Shown here piece by piece: positions 1 through 8,297 of a stretch of DNA of 64,000 nt (positions are counted from its first letter, which is position 1; the number at the start of each line of letters is the position of its first letter). The notes below the pieces were generated by a model. It worked only from the letters and a program-made list of their open reading frames with translations, did not search any database and was not told the DNA's origin. This DNA comes from Franzmannia pantelleriensis (GTDB lineage Bacteria; Pseudomonadota; Gammaproteobacteria; Pseudomonadales; Halomonadaceae). A program made the translations under genes and the position numbers. The stretch covers positions 62,001 through 126,000 of the forward strand of contig NZ_FNGH01000013.1 of NCBI RefSeq assembly GCF_900102875.1, written 5' to 3'.

Positions 1-1
1 G

Positions 2-448
2 ACCGTGGATGCCTTCGCCTCGATGATCGCCGCACCGCTCGGCACCAGTGCCGCCCAGACCTTCATCGAGTCCGGTGCGGGGGTCGCCCAGGGTGGACGC
101 ACCGGTCTGGTGGCAGTGGTCATCGCGGTGCTGTTCCTGCCGTTCCTGTTCCTCTCGCCGCTGCTGTCGCTGGTGCCGTCGATCGCCACCGCGCCGGCGC
201 TGGTGCTGGTCGGACTGTTCATGCTGGCACCGATCAGCAAGATCGACTGGACCCGCTACGACGAGGCGTTTCCGGCCTTTCTGGCGATCATCCTGATGCC
301 GCTGACCTACTCGATCACTCTGGGGATCGCCTTCGGCTTCCTCAGCTTCGTGATGATCAAGCTGTTCACCGGCCGCATTGAGGCGATCAAGCCGGCAATG
401 TGGGTGTCGGCGGCGCTCAGCGTAGTGATGCTGGTGACCACCCACTGA
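2..448 (+). CDS. NCS2-family purine permease, C-terminal part
   Basis: This is the C-terminal end of an NCS2 (AzgA/GhxP-type) nucleobase permease; the frame is open to the left edge, so the start lies outside the window and the GTG at base 5 is not a real start. About 147 residues are visible, with four to five hydrophobic membrane segments and the typical stretch with 'GLFMLAPI' followed by 'AFLAIILMPLTYSITLGIAFGF', the segment shared by adenine and guanine/hypoxanthine permeases. Such proteins import purine bases by proton symport at the inner membrane. Substrate choice cannot be judged without the N-terminal part. Confidence 0.85.
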   Translation, partial: TVDAFASMIAAPLGTSAAQTFIESGAGVAQGGRTGLVAVVIAVLFLPFLFLSPLLSLVPSIATAPALVLVGLFMLAPISKIDWTRYDEAFPAFLAIILMPLTYSITLGIAFGFLSFVMIKLFTGRIEAIKPAMWVSAALSVVMLVTTH

Positions 449-470
449 GTTATCGCTTTGCCGCAACGAC

Positions 471-498
471 AAAGGGGCTGCCAATGGCAGCCCCTTTT
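471..498 (+). terminator. Rho-independent terminator after the purine permease
   Basis: A perfect stem AAAGGGGCTGCC / GGCAGCCCCTTT with a three-base loop is followed by a T run. It lies 23 bases after the permease stop. The convergent mscS-type gene ends 27 bases beyond it, so it could serve both directions. Confidence 0.85.
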
Positions 499-524
499 GC
501 GTGGGTGGGGAGGTGGTAACGAGT

Positions 525-2885
525 TCAGTCGTCGTCGAAATCGCCCTTGAACTCGGGGTTGGGCTGCGAGCGCGGATCGTCCTGGCCGATGCGACTCTGC
601 TCCCCGGAGCTTGGCTGGCCGCCTGGGCGGCCGTTGATGTCGAACGGCTGACGCATGGTGCGCAGGTTGGCCGGCGGCGCTTCGCCCTCCTTGCCGACAC
701 CGAAGTAGAGGGTGGTGTGCGGGAAGGGGATCTCGATGCCCTTGGCGTCGAAGTGCAGCTTGACCAGACGGTTGAAGGCGCGGCCAGTGGCCCACTGGGT
801 GCCCGGCGTAGTCTTGATGCGCACACGGATGTTGACCGAACTGTCGGCCAGCGCCACGACCCCGGCGACTTCCAGCGGTGCCAGGATATTGGCCTTGTGG
901 GCATCGTCGTTGGCCAGCTCGTCGAAGGCCTCACGCAGCACCACGATCGCCTCGTCGATGCTCTCGCGGTAGGCGATGCCGTATTCGCCGACGTGATAGC
1001 CGAACTCGCGCATGTAGTTGGAGACGGTGTCTACGCTGGAGAAGGGCACGATGTGGTAGGTGCCGTTGAGATCGCGAATGCCTACCGAGCGGATGCTGAG
1101 GCGCTCGGCAGTTCCGGTGATGCCGCCTACGGTGACCACGTCGCCGTTGTTCATGGCGTTCTCGATCTGGATGAACACCCCGGTGATGATGTCCTGCACC
1201 AGCTTCTGGGCACCGAAGCCGATGGCCAGGCCGAGCACACCGGCACCGGCGATCAGCGGACCGATATTGATGCCGATCTCGGCCAGCACGATCATCAGCG
1301 TGATGGTCACCAGGGCAATTGCCAGGGCATTGCGGAACAGCGTCAGCAGCGTCTTGGCGCGGGCATCGGGCTCGCCGGTACCGGTATCGGGATTGAGCTT
1401 GTGCTCGATCAGGCTGGCCAGCGCCAGCCAGGCGCCAATGGCCAGTACCAGGATCACCGCCACGCTGACCGCCTTGCCAATCATTCCGCGGCCGGCCTCG
1501 GAGGCGTACCAGGCAGCGGCGTCGAAGGCGCCCCAGGCATTCAGCACCAGCATGAGCACAGCGATCAGAATCACCGCTCGGATGGCCCGCAGGGCGTTGG
1601 GCACATAGCTGTTGAGGCGCGGTTCGAGCATCGGCAGCTTGCGCCGGAGGTCATCGGATAGGCGGATATGGCGGCCGATGGTCTGGGTCAGCAGTGCCGA
1701 GATCAGCGCCCCCGCGCCGACCACCAGCAGCGTCTGCAGGGTGGCGACCATGACGAACGGCAGCGCGTCCTCGGGGCGGATAAGCGTGACCACCAGCACC
1801 ATCAGGAAGTACAGGATGGCCAACCAGTGCCACAGCCGCGCAAAAAGCTGCAGCGACATGCGGGTGGCGCTCAGTGAGCTGCGCTCGGCCATGCCCTCGA
1901 TGGCTTGGCGCAGCTTGAGACGGTTCTTGAGCACCTTGCCGACGGCGTAGACAAAGGCACCGAGCATGATCAGCGTGCCGATGCTTTCGCCAAGCGCTGG
2001 CGACACATAGAAGTTGAGCAGCGGTACCACCGCTAGGAGGCCGTAACCGACCAAGCCGATCAGTCGTGCAATCCAAGTGTTCCAGTAGGAGGCTTCCTCG
2101 GCGGCGATCGGTAGCAGACGTAGCCCTTCATAGCGAGAAGCGAATAGCATGCGCACGGCCGCCTTGAACAGCTCGATGACCAGGAAGGCGTTGAGGAACA
2201 GCGAGGCGCGGGTCGAGAGTTCACCGGTCTCACCTACCGCGAAGGTGGCAATCAGGTTGCCGCCGACATAGGCCAGGGCCACTACCAGCACATCGATGAC
2301 CGCTGCCACCGCGACCGCAATCACCAGGCGCAGGATGGGCGTCAGGCCGGCGCCTTCGCGGGACCACACGCTGATGTGGGTAAAGGCCGGCTTGGCCAAG
2401 AAGCGAAAGCCAATAAACAGCAAAAAGGTGGCGATGATCACCATGCCAAGATTGATGGCTGCATTCATGAAGGCAGCGCTGTCGAAGCCTGGCTCGCCGG
2501 TGGGCTGGCCGCTGAACAAGCCGCCGATCACGCTGATCAGGTTGTTGAACTGGCTACCGATGTCGCCGGCGACGTTGCTGGTGGCTTCGGCCAGGCGACG
2601 CGGCATCGAAACCTGCTCGGCGGCCTGGCCGCTGGGCGCCGTGGCGGCGATGGCTTCAGCGGAGACTTCACCCTCCAGCCCCAATGGCGCCACCGGATCT
2701 TGCTGCGACAGGCCGCGCAGCTCCTCGATCAGGCGGTTGCGTGATTGCTCGTCTTCGAGCAGGTCGGCCAAGGTATCGTAGGCCGGCGGTGGCGCAGTGG
2801 GGTCAGCCTGCTGGGCATGAGCCGGTGCCAGCAGCAGGGCCATTAGCAGGCCGGCGAGTATCGTGAAGAGACGTGGTGCAAGCAC
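525..2885 (-). CDS. MscS-family mechanosensitive channel, YbiO-like
   Basis: A 786-residue small-conductance-type mechanosensitive channel that would open under membrane tension and release solutes on hypo-osmotic shock, useful to a halophile. It has a cleavable signal peptide (residues 1-24, ending in AHA), a periplasmic region, about eleven membrane helices, and an MscS pore/beta domain near residues 530-720. The pore helix 'AGAGVLGLAIGFGAQKLVQDIITG' and the following 'IENAMNNGDVV' closely resemble E. coli YbiO, as does the overall length (YbiO is about 740 residues). The C-terminal tail is polar and acidic, ending in DFDDD. The gene is single and convergent with the purine permease. Confidence 0.9.
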   Translation of the reverse strand: MLAPRLFTILAGLLMALLLAPAHAQQADPTAPPPAYDTLADLLEDEQSRNRLIEELRGLSQQDPVAPLGLEGEVSAEAIAATAPSGQAAEQVSMPRRLAEATSNVAGDIGSQFNNLISVIGGLFSGQPTGEPGFDSAAFMNAAINLGMVIIATFLLFIGFRFLAKPAFTHISVWSREGAGLTPILRLVIAVAVAAVIDVLVVALAYVGGNLIATFAVGETGELSTRASLFLNAFLVIELFKAAVRMLFASRYEGLRLLPIAAEEASYWNTWIARLIGLVGYGLLAVVPLLNFYVSPALGESIGTLIMLGAFVYAVGKVLKNRLKLRQAIEGMAERSSLSATRMSLQLFARLWHWLAILYFLMVLVVTLIRPEDALPFVMVATLQTLLVVGAGALISALLTQTIGRHIRLSDDLRRKLPMLEPRLNSYVPNALRAIRAVILIAVLMLVLNAWGAFDAAAWYASEAGRGMIGKAVSVAVILVLAIGAWLALASLIEHKLNPDTGTGEPDARAKTLLTLFRNALAIALVTITLMIVLAEIGINIGPLIAGAGVLGLAIGFGAQKLVQDIITGVFIQIENAMNNGDVVTVGGITGTAERLSIRSVGIRDLNGTYHIVPFSSVDTVSNYMREFGYHVGEYGIAYRESIDEAIVVLREAFDELANDDAHKANILAPLEVAGVVALADSSVNIRVRIKTTPGTQWATGRAFNRLVKLHFDAKGIEIPFPHTTLYFGVGKEGEAPPANLRTMRQPFDINGRPGGQPSSGEQSRIGQDDPRSQPNPEFKGDFDDD

Positions 2886-3171
2886 GCTTCTACCTCCGTG
2901 AGTCAGCGTGAAAAGGCGAGTGGCGACATGAATACAGCGCGGCCATGATGCCGCATCTCAACATGTCGGCACCAAGCCAGACAAGTCGATGACCGTCATG
3001 TGCACGTCATGAGACGCGACGAAACTGGCCGTGAACCGATTGTCGGATCATTATACGCAAGATTAATCTATACAGAAATTGTACATTTTGCGAGATATGT
3101 GCCACTGTAATTGTTAACAGCTACTGCCTTGGTGATCAGGGAAGAGCATCACGCATTAGGAGTAACCCTCA

Positions 3172-3384
3172 ATGTTGGAAGTCCCCTTGGAGCTGCGCTG
3201 CAACGTTTGCGGCCACGATCGTTTCATCCTCCCTGCCGTGGATGCCATGGACCAGGGCGTGCGCTGTGGCGAATGCTTAGCCTTTAAGTGTCACGCCGAC
3301 GACCTTGAACAGCATATGCTGGCGGCAGCCTCCAGCCTGCCACCACAACCGGGCAAGAGCCCGCGGCGTCCTAGCGCCATGTAA
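3172..3384 (+). CDS. Small zinc-ribbon protein, function unknown
   Basis: A 70-residue protein with two CxxC pairs (Cys10/Cys13 and Cys32/Cys35, with a further Cys40), which looks like a small zinc ribbon. The start is supported by AGGAG six to ten bases ahead of ATG. A rho-independent terminator follows closely, so it is a single-gene transcript. The C-terminal tail from about residue 52 is Pro/Ser/Arg-rich and probably disordered. I do not recognise a named family; a metal-binding regulatory or RNA-binding role is possible but not shown. Confidence 0.7.
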   Translation: MLEVPLELRCNVCGHDRFILPAVDAMDQGVRCGECLAFKCHADDLEQHMLAAASSLPPQPGKSPRRPSAM

Positions 3385-3415
3385 ACGGAACATTGGCAAG
3401 CATGCGGTAACTTTC

Positions 3416-3441
3416 ACCACCCGTTCGCGGGTGGTTTTTTA
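3416..3441 (+). terminator. Rho-independent terminator after the zinc-ribbon gene
   Basis: Perfect 8-bp stem ACCACCCG / CGGGTGGT with a TTCG tetraloop followed by six T residues, 32 bases after the stop of the zinc-ribbon gene and 40 bases ahead of the first crcB. Confidence 0.95.
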
Positions 3442-3480
3442 TGTCTGCTAATATGGCCGCTGGCGTAAAGGGGGAGTGCC

Positions 3481-3888
3481 GTGTTGGATGTCCATCCGCT
3501 GATATGGGTCGGTGCTGGTGGGGCGCTTGGGGGCGTGCTACGGGTCTTGCTCACTGCCGTTGTCACCGCTCGCTGGGGGGCGGTGTTTCCCTGGGGGACG
3601 CTGGTGGTCAATCTCAGCGGAGCGCTGCTGCTCGGCCTGCTGGCCGGCGTCTGGGGGCTGGATGTGCTGCTGCTGCAGGGGCCAACCGCGAGCTGGTGGC
3701 TGCTCGCCGTCGGCGTGCTGGGCAGCTATACCACTGTCTCCTCCTTTAGCCTGCAGACGCTGACGCTGTTGCGCGGAGCTGCCCCGTGGCGCGGCTATCT
3801 GAACATCGCCGCCTCGCTGCTGGGCTGCCTGATGGCGGTATCGCTGGGCCTGATCGTCGGCCGGCTGGTGGCAGGAGGCTCGCTATGA
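3481..3888 (+). CDS. crcB: CrcB/Fluc fluoride channel subunit 1
   Basis: A 135-residue four-helix membrane protein of the CrcB/Fluc family, which lets fluoride leave the cytoplasm down its gradient. Family hallmarks are visible: GGALGGVLR near the N-terminus, the 'PWGTLVVNLSG' segment with the conserved Asn of the pore, and 'GSYTTVSSFSLQ', the equivalent of GFTTFSTFS with its phenylalanine box. The start is GTG. The gene overlaps the next crcB by ATGA, so the two are translationally coupled and probably form a heterodimer. No fluoride riboswitch was recognised upstream. Confidence 0.9.
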   Translation: MLDVHPLIWVGAGGALGGVLRVLLTAVVTARWGAVFPWGTLVVNLSGALLLGLLAGVWGLDVLLLQGPTASWWLLAVGVLGSYTTVSSFSLQTLTLLRGAAPWRGYLNIAASLLGCLMAVSLGLIVGRLVAGGSL

Positions 3889-4286
3889 AAGCGGCGATCG
3901 CCAACTATGCGGCAGTGGCGGCTGGCAGTGCCCTGGGGGCGATGGCGCGCTATCTGGTCTCGCTGTGGCTGCTGGCAGCGCCAGGCGGACTGCCCTGGGG
4001 CACCCTGAGTGTCAATCTGCTGGGGTCGATCGCCATCGGGCTGATCGCCGCGCTCAGCGCAGGTCGTTGGCCACTATCGTCGCGCATGCAGCTGTTCCTG
4101 ATCGGCGGCATATGCGGTGGCTTCACCACCTTCTCGATCTTCAGCCTGGAGGTGCTGACCCTGGCCGGGACCGGGGCCCTGGGTATGGCACTGCTGTATA
4201 TCGGTCTGTCGGTGAGCCTATGGCTGGCCGGCGCCTGGCTGGGCACGAGCGCTGGCGCTTGGCTCAATCGTCGTCCGGATCGTTAG
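3885..4286 (+). CDS. crcB: CrcB/Fluc fluoride channel subunit 2
   Basis: A second CrcB/Fluc protein, 133 residues, with GSALGAMARY, 'PWGTLSVNLLGS' and 'GGFTTFSIFSLE' motifs and four hydrophobic helices. I start it at the ATG at 3885, which overlaps the stop of the first subunit (ATGA); the frame is open further upstream but that part lies inside the first gene. Tandem unequal crcB copies are known to work as obligate heterodimers in some bacteria. Its 3' end overlaps the convergent retropepsin-like gene by 23 bases. Confidence 0.92.
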   Translation: MKAAIANYAAVAAGSALGAMARYLVSLWLLAAPGGLPWGTLSVNLLGSIAIGLIAALSAGRWPLSSRMQLFLIGGICGGFTTFSIFSLEVLTLAGTGALGMALLYIGLSVSLWLAGAWLGTSAGAWLNRRPDR

Positions 4287-4821
4287 CGACGAACTCGGCG
4301 TCCTCGTCGCAGTCGGCACCATTGATGAAGGTTTTGCGAACGTCGAGCAGGCCCAGGTGTTCGATGGTGCGACGCCCCAGCAGCAGCGGGTAGAACATTT
4401 CGCTTCGATCACGCAGTCCGACCTGTTCTTCGTAGCGGGTGTTGCCCAGACAGAATTCCATCAGTACCACGGCCCGCCTGGCGCTTCCGCCCGCGCCCCG
4501 TACCTTGATGCTACGGTAGATCGGCTTCTCCAGCTCTTCGGTGAGCACTGCGTCGCTGCGCTCGTCCTCCAGCTCGAGGCGGAAGCGTACCCACTCTTCA
4601 CCATCCTTTTCGAAGCGTTCGATATCGCGGGCATCCAGCGATGAGGTCAGGGCGCCGCTGTCGAGCTTAGCCTTGATGGTGGTGCCCCAGGGTTCAACGG
4701 TGGCCATCTCAACCCAGCCGAAAATCTCGTCGTCGGCACTGGTTGAGAGCGAGGTGGCGGCGATTAACAGGGCACCGGCGCCAGCGATGAGTCTGCGGGG
4801 TAGTGCAGCACGGGGTGGCAT
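4264..4821 (-). CDS. Exported RimB/'ATP-dependent zinc protease'-family retropepsin-like protein
   Basis: A 185-residue protein of the family annotated as putative ATP-dependent zinc protease (PF05618), which actually carries a retropepsin-like Asp-Ser-Gly site, here in 'KLDSGALTSSLDA'. The C-terminal 'LLGRRTIEHLGLLDV' is also typical. A signal peptide (about residues 1-27) suggests periplasmic location. I chose the ATG at 4821 because AAGGAGA lies seven bases before it; the frame is open for 31 more codons without a better site. The last residues are very acidic (DPDDD). Its substrate is unknown. Confidence 0.82.
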   Translation of the reverse strand: MPPRAALPRRLIAGAGALLIAATSLSTSADDEIFGWVEMATVEPWGTTIKAKLDSGALTSSLDARDIERFEKDGEEWVRFRLELEDERSDAVLTEELEKPIYRSIKVRGAGGSARRAVVLMEFCLGNTRYEEQVGLRDRSEMFYPLLLGRRTIEHLGLLDVRKTFINGADCDEDAEFVANDPDDD

Positions 4822-4923
4822 GGGATCTCCTTGTCTTATGCAACGCAGGGATAGAGTACCATTGGGGGAAATAATTCCTCTCGCTCGATATGTGTCTGGC
4901 GACGAGTCTCGCAAGGATCCGCG

Positions 4924-5667
4924 ATGCTACCCGAATACTCCTGGCTCGCCTGGGGCCTGATCATCTTCTCCACTTACCTCACCGGTGTCTCCAAGGGCGG
5001 GTTCGCCGGTGGCTTTGGCACGCTCTCGGTGCCGCTGATGGCGCTGGCCATCGGCCCTATCGAGGCGGCCGGCTTGCTGTTGCCGCTGCTGCTGGTGATG
5101 GATGCCTTCACCGTCAAAGCATGGTGGGGGCATCACGACCGCGCCGAGGTGTGGCGTATCCTGCCTGGGCTGGCGCTGGGGGTGGTCATCGGCACGCTGC
5201 TGATTGGCAGCCTCGACGACAACGGTGTGCGCCTGCTACTGGGCCTGCTGTCGCTGCTTTTTGCCCTGTACATGCTGCTACGCCCTGCGGCCGGGCGTCC
5301 GATCTCCACGCGCTGGGCGCCGCTGGCCGGCACCGGCTGTGGTTTCACCAGCTTCCTGGCTCACGCCGGGGCACCACCGATCAACCTCTACCTGATTCCT
5401 CGGCGGCTGGCCAAGCGCACCTTTATCGCTACTTGCGCCATCGTCTTCGCCGCGGTCAACCTGATGAAGCTCGGCCCCTACCTGTGGCTCGGCGAGATCA
5501 ACCTCACCAGCGCCTGGGCCTCGCTGATGCTGGTGCCGGTGGCCTGGGCCGGCGTGCGCAGTGGCCTGTGGTTGCAGCACCGGGTCAACGAGACGCTGTT
5601 CTTCCGCTTGATCATCATCGCCATGGCCATCGTCGGCGTGCAGCTGGTGGTCAAGGCGTTGGGGTGA
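4924..5667 (+). CDS. TauE/SafE-family sulfite exporter-like permease
   Basis: A 247-residue inner-membrane protein with seven to eight hydrophobic segments and the family's repeated N-terminal motif 'GVSKGGFAGGFGTLSVPLM' and internal 'GFTSFLAHAGAPPINLYLIP'. TauE/SafE proteins export sulfite, sulfoacetate or related small organic anions; the substrate here is not indicated by neighbours. It is divergent from the retropepsin-like gene and convergent with the aspartate kinase gene, so it is probably a single transcription unit. A weak AAGGA lies ahead of ATG. Confidence 0.87.
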   Translation: MLPEYSWLAWGLIIFSTYLTGVSKGGFAGGFGTLSVPLMALAIGPIEAAGLLLPLLLVMDAFTVKAWWGHHDRAEVWRILPGLALGVVIGTLLIGSLDDNGVRLLLGLLSLLFALYMLLRPAAGRPISTRWAPLAGTGCGFTSFLAHAGAPPINLYLIPRRLAKRTFIATCAIVFAAVNLMKLGPYLWLGEINLTSAWASLMLVPVAWAGVRSGLWLQHRVNETLFFRLIIIAMAIVGVQLVVKALG

Positions 5668-5686
5668 ATGGCTTTGGTCAGCACGT

Positions 5687-6973
5687 TCAGTCCGGAATAT
5701 GCCACGTCTCCGGGCAGTCGTTACTGTGAAACAGGCGCTGGGCCACTTCCCGGTTGCGCCGTTCGACAAGGTGGGCGCGGCCTTTACTGAGCGAGTCCAG
5801 CAGCGCCTGAGTGGGGTGGCGCACCGAGAGCAAGGTCAGGTCGTCGTGGCGTGTCAGTGCATAGTCGGCGTCAAGCGACTCGACTAGTGGTTCCAGGCGT
5901 TCGGGGTGGGCGTCGAGGCATAGCGAGAGGCGCATGGCACTGCTGTCGATCAGGTTGGCGTGCAGGCCTGCGTCGACCAGGCGACCGAGCGCGTCGAGCT
6001 GTCGCGCTTCGTCCATGAACGAAAAGTCCCTGGGCTGGATCTCCAGCAGTACCTGCTCCTCGGCCAGGATGCAGGCCGGCATGGCGTCGTCGTCGCCTCG
6101 CGCCGAGATAACGCTGTGCGGAGCGTCCAGGGCCTTGAAGGAGCGCACCTTGAGCGGGATCTGCCGCTCGCGCAGCGGGGCCAGGGTCTTGGGGTGAATC
6201 ACCTTGGCGCCCAGCCAGGCCAGCTCGATGGCCTCGTGGTAGCTGATCTGCATCAGCTGCCGGGCATTGTCGAAGCGCCGCGGATCGGCGTTGAACAGCC
6301 CCGGCACGTCCTTCCAGATCACCACCTCGCTGGCGCCCAGGCAGTGGGCGATGATCGCCGCGCTGAAGTCCGAGCCTTCGCGACCGAGAGTGGTCGAATC
6401 GCCATCGGCGGTGCCGCCAATAAAGCCTTGGGTGACCACCAGCGGCTCGCCCTCGAGCGTCTTCAGCCGCTGTGACGTCTTTGCCCAGTCGACGTTGGCG
6501 GCCTGGTGATTGGCATCGGTGACGATCAGCTGGCGAGCGTCGTACCAGTCGTTGTCGACACCGATCTCGTTGAGCCAGGCGCTGACGATGGTGGTGGAAA
6601 GCAGTTCGCCGTAGCAGATCGTCTGGTCATAGTGGTGGGGTCGGTCATCGCCACGATGCTGTCGGTGGCATTCATCCAGTTCCTCCAGCAGTGTCTCGAC
6701 CCGCTCTGCCACGCTGCCCCCTGATGCGCCGAACAGCGACTCCACGGTAGCAAGGTGATCGCGACGCAACGCCTCGAGCTGGTGACGATAGTCGCTTTCG
6801 TCGCCATGTCGAGCCGCGGCCAGCAGGGCCTCCAGCGCATTGGTGGTCTTGCCCATGGCGGAGATCACGATCGTGCGAGGCCGGGTCTCTAGGCGATTCA
6901 GCAGCTCGCCCAGGTGGCGAATGGCCTCGGCGTCCTTGATCGAAGCGCCACCGAACTTGAAGATCGTCGTCAT
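5687..6973 (-). CDS. Aspartate kinase of a divergent clade, linked to polyamine synthesis
   Basis: A 428-residue monofunctional aspartokinase that would phosphorylate L-aspartate to aspartyl phosphate. The amino-acid kinase domain opens with 'IFKFGGASIKDAEAIRHLG', where the usual KFGGTS reads KFGGAS, and includes 'LGREGSDFSAAIIAHCLGA' and 'HPKTLAPL'. The C-terminal third (from about residue 300) is ACT-like. The ATG at 6973 is chosen because AGGGAG lies upstream; the frame is open 24 codons further. It lies downstream of nspC but is separated by a terminator, so it may have its own promoter. The context suggests supply of aspartate semialdehyde for carboxy(nor)spermidine. Confidence 0.88.
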   Translation of the reverse strand: MTTIFKFGGASIKDAEAIRHLGELLNRLETRPRTIVISAMGKTTNALEALLAAARHGDESDYRHQLEALRRDHLATVESLFGASGGSVAERVETLLEELDECHRQHRGDDRPHHYDQTICYGELLSTTIVSAWLNEIGVDNDWYDARQLIVTDANHQAANVDWAKTSQRLKTLEGEPLVVTQGFIGGTADGDSTTLGREGSDFSAAIIAHCLGASEVVIWKDVPGLFNADPRRFDNARQLMQISYHEAIELAWLGAKVIHPKTLAPLRERQIPLKVRSFKALDAPHSVISARGDDDAMPACILAEEQVLLEIQPRDFSFMDEARQLDALGRLVDAGLHANLIDSSAMRLSLCLDAHPERLEPLVESLDADYALTRHDDLTLLSVRHPTQALLDSLSKGRAHLVERRNREVAQRLFHSNDCPETWHIPD

Positions 6974-7081
6974 TACCGTCACTCCCTGGCGGTGGATGTC
7001 AGCTTCGTCACCATGCGTCAAACTCGGGCCTGGCGAAAGAGGCATGAGGCGACTTCCAGCAGCGGTACCAGTATGCGCAGC

Positions 7082-7107
7082 AAAACAAGGCGCCCGCAGG
7101 CGCCTTG
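7082..7107 (-). terminator. Terminator between nspC and the aspartate kinase gene
   Basis: On the minus strand, CAAGGCGCC and GGCGCCTTG pair around a four-base loop and are followed by TTTTG. It sits 20 bases past the nspC stop and would end the decarboxylase-dehydrogenase transcript, at least partly. Confidence 0.85.
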
Positions 7108-7127
7108 TCGAGATTCGGCTTGCGGGC

Positions 7128-8294
7128 TCAGCTCAGGCGCTGCATATAGTCCACGTAGCCGAAGGTCTTGACCGTGCGCACCTCGCGGTTGGCCGCGTCG
7201 ATGCGGCAGATCGATGGCAGGCGGATGCCGTTGAAGGTGGTGGTCTTGACCATGGTGTAGTGGGCCATGTCGGTGAACACCAGGCGGTCGCCGATCTCAA
7301 GCGGCTCGTCAAACGAGTAGTCGCCGATCACGTCGCCGGCGAGACACGTCATGCCCCCCAGGCGGTAGGTGTGGGCCTTCTCGTCGGGCTCGCCGCCGCC
7401 GATGATCTCGGGACGGTAGGGCATCTCCAGTACGTCGGGCATATGCGCGGTGGCGGAGGTGTCGAGAATGGCGATGGGGCCGTCATTCTCGACGATATCC
7501 AGCACCGAGCAGACCAGGTAACCGGTGTTCAGCGCGATCGCCTCGCCCGGCTCCAGGTAGACGGTGAGATGCGGGTGGCGCTCCCGGAAACCGCGAATCA
7601 CCCGCACCAGTCGCTCCACGTCGTAGTCGGCGCGGGTGACATGGTGGCCGCCGCCGAAGTTGACCCATTTCAGGCTGGCCAGGTAGTGGCCGAAGCGCTC
7701 CTCGAAGGCCGCCAGGGTCGACTCCAGGTCGTCGCTGTTCTGCTCGCACAGGGTGTGGAAGTGCAGCCCCTCGAGGCCTTCCATCACCTCCGAGGTGAGG
7801 TCCCGTGCCCGGGTGCCGAGCCGCGAGCCCGGCGCGCAGGGATCGTAGAGCGGTACCGCCCCGGTGGAGTGCTCCGGATTGACCCGCAGCCCGCAGGAGA
7901 CCCGGCGCGGCGCGTTCGCGATGGTCTCGCGGAAGCGCCGCCACTGGCCCGGGGAGTTGAAGCTGAGGTGGTCCGCGTAGCGCAGCACCACCGCCATCTC
8001 CTCCGCGGTGAAGGCCGGCGAGTAGCAGTGCACCTCGCCGCCGAAGGTCTCCGCTCCCAGGCGGGCCTCGTCTTGGCCGCTGGAGGTGGTGCCCACCAGG
8101 TACTGGCGAACCAACGGGAAGGTGTCCCACATGGCAAAGCCCTTCAGCGCCAGCAGGATGCGCGCGCCGCTGCGCTCCTGAACCTGCCCGAGCAGCTCCA
8201 GGTTCTTGCGCAGCAGGGCGTCGTCCACCACATAGGCCGGGGAGGGGCAGGCCTGGACATTAAAGTCCAGGCTCTGCTCACGTGCGTTCGCCAT
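7128..8294 (-). CDS. nspC: Carboxynorspermidine/carboxyspermidine decarboxylase
   Basis: A 388-residue PLP-dependent, alanine-racemase-fold decarboxylase that turns carboxyspermidine or carboxynorspermidine into spermidine or norspermidine. The PLP lysine is seen in 'ILLALKGFAMWDTFPL', followed by the family's 'GTTSSGQDEARLGAE' and 'VHCYSP' motifs, then 'FGGGHHVTR' and 'YLEPGEAIA' of the phosphate- and substrate-binding regions. The length is normal for NspC. It lies three bases downstream of the dehydrogenase gene, a tight two-gene operon. Whether the product is spermidine or norspermidine cannot be told; no diaminobutyrate-forming genes are in the window. Confidence 0.93.
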   Translation of the reverse strand: MANAREQSLDFNVQACPSPAYVVDDALLRKNLELLGQVQERSGARILLALKGFAMWDTFPLVRQYLVGTTSSGQDEARLGAETFGGEVHCYSPAFTAEEMAVVLRYADHLSFNSPGQWRRFRETIANAPRRVSCGLRVNPEHSTGAVPLYDPCAPGSRLGTRARDLTSEVMEGLEGLHFHTLCEQNSDDLESTLAAFEERFGHYLASLKWVNFGGGHHVTRADYDVERLVRVIRGFRERHPHLTVYLEPGEAIALNTGYLVCSVLDIVENDGPIAILDTSATAHMPDVLEMPYRPEIIGGGEPDEKAHTYRLGGMTCLAGDVIGDYSFDEPLEIGDRLVFTDMAHYTMVKTTTFNGIRLPSICRIDAANREVRTVKTFGYVDYMQRLS

Positions 8295-8297
8295 GGC

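Noticed and set aside
3442-3480. Fluoride riboswitch ahead of crcB
   Set aside because: Only 39 bases separate the preceding terminator from the crcB start, too short for the motif, and no matching sequence was seen within the upstream gene's end.
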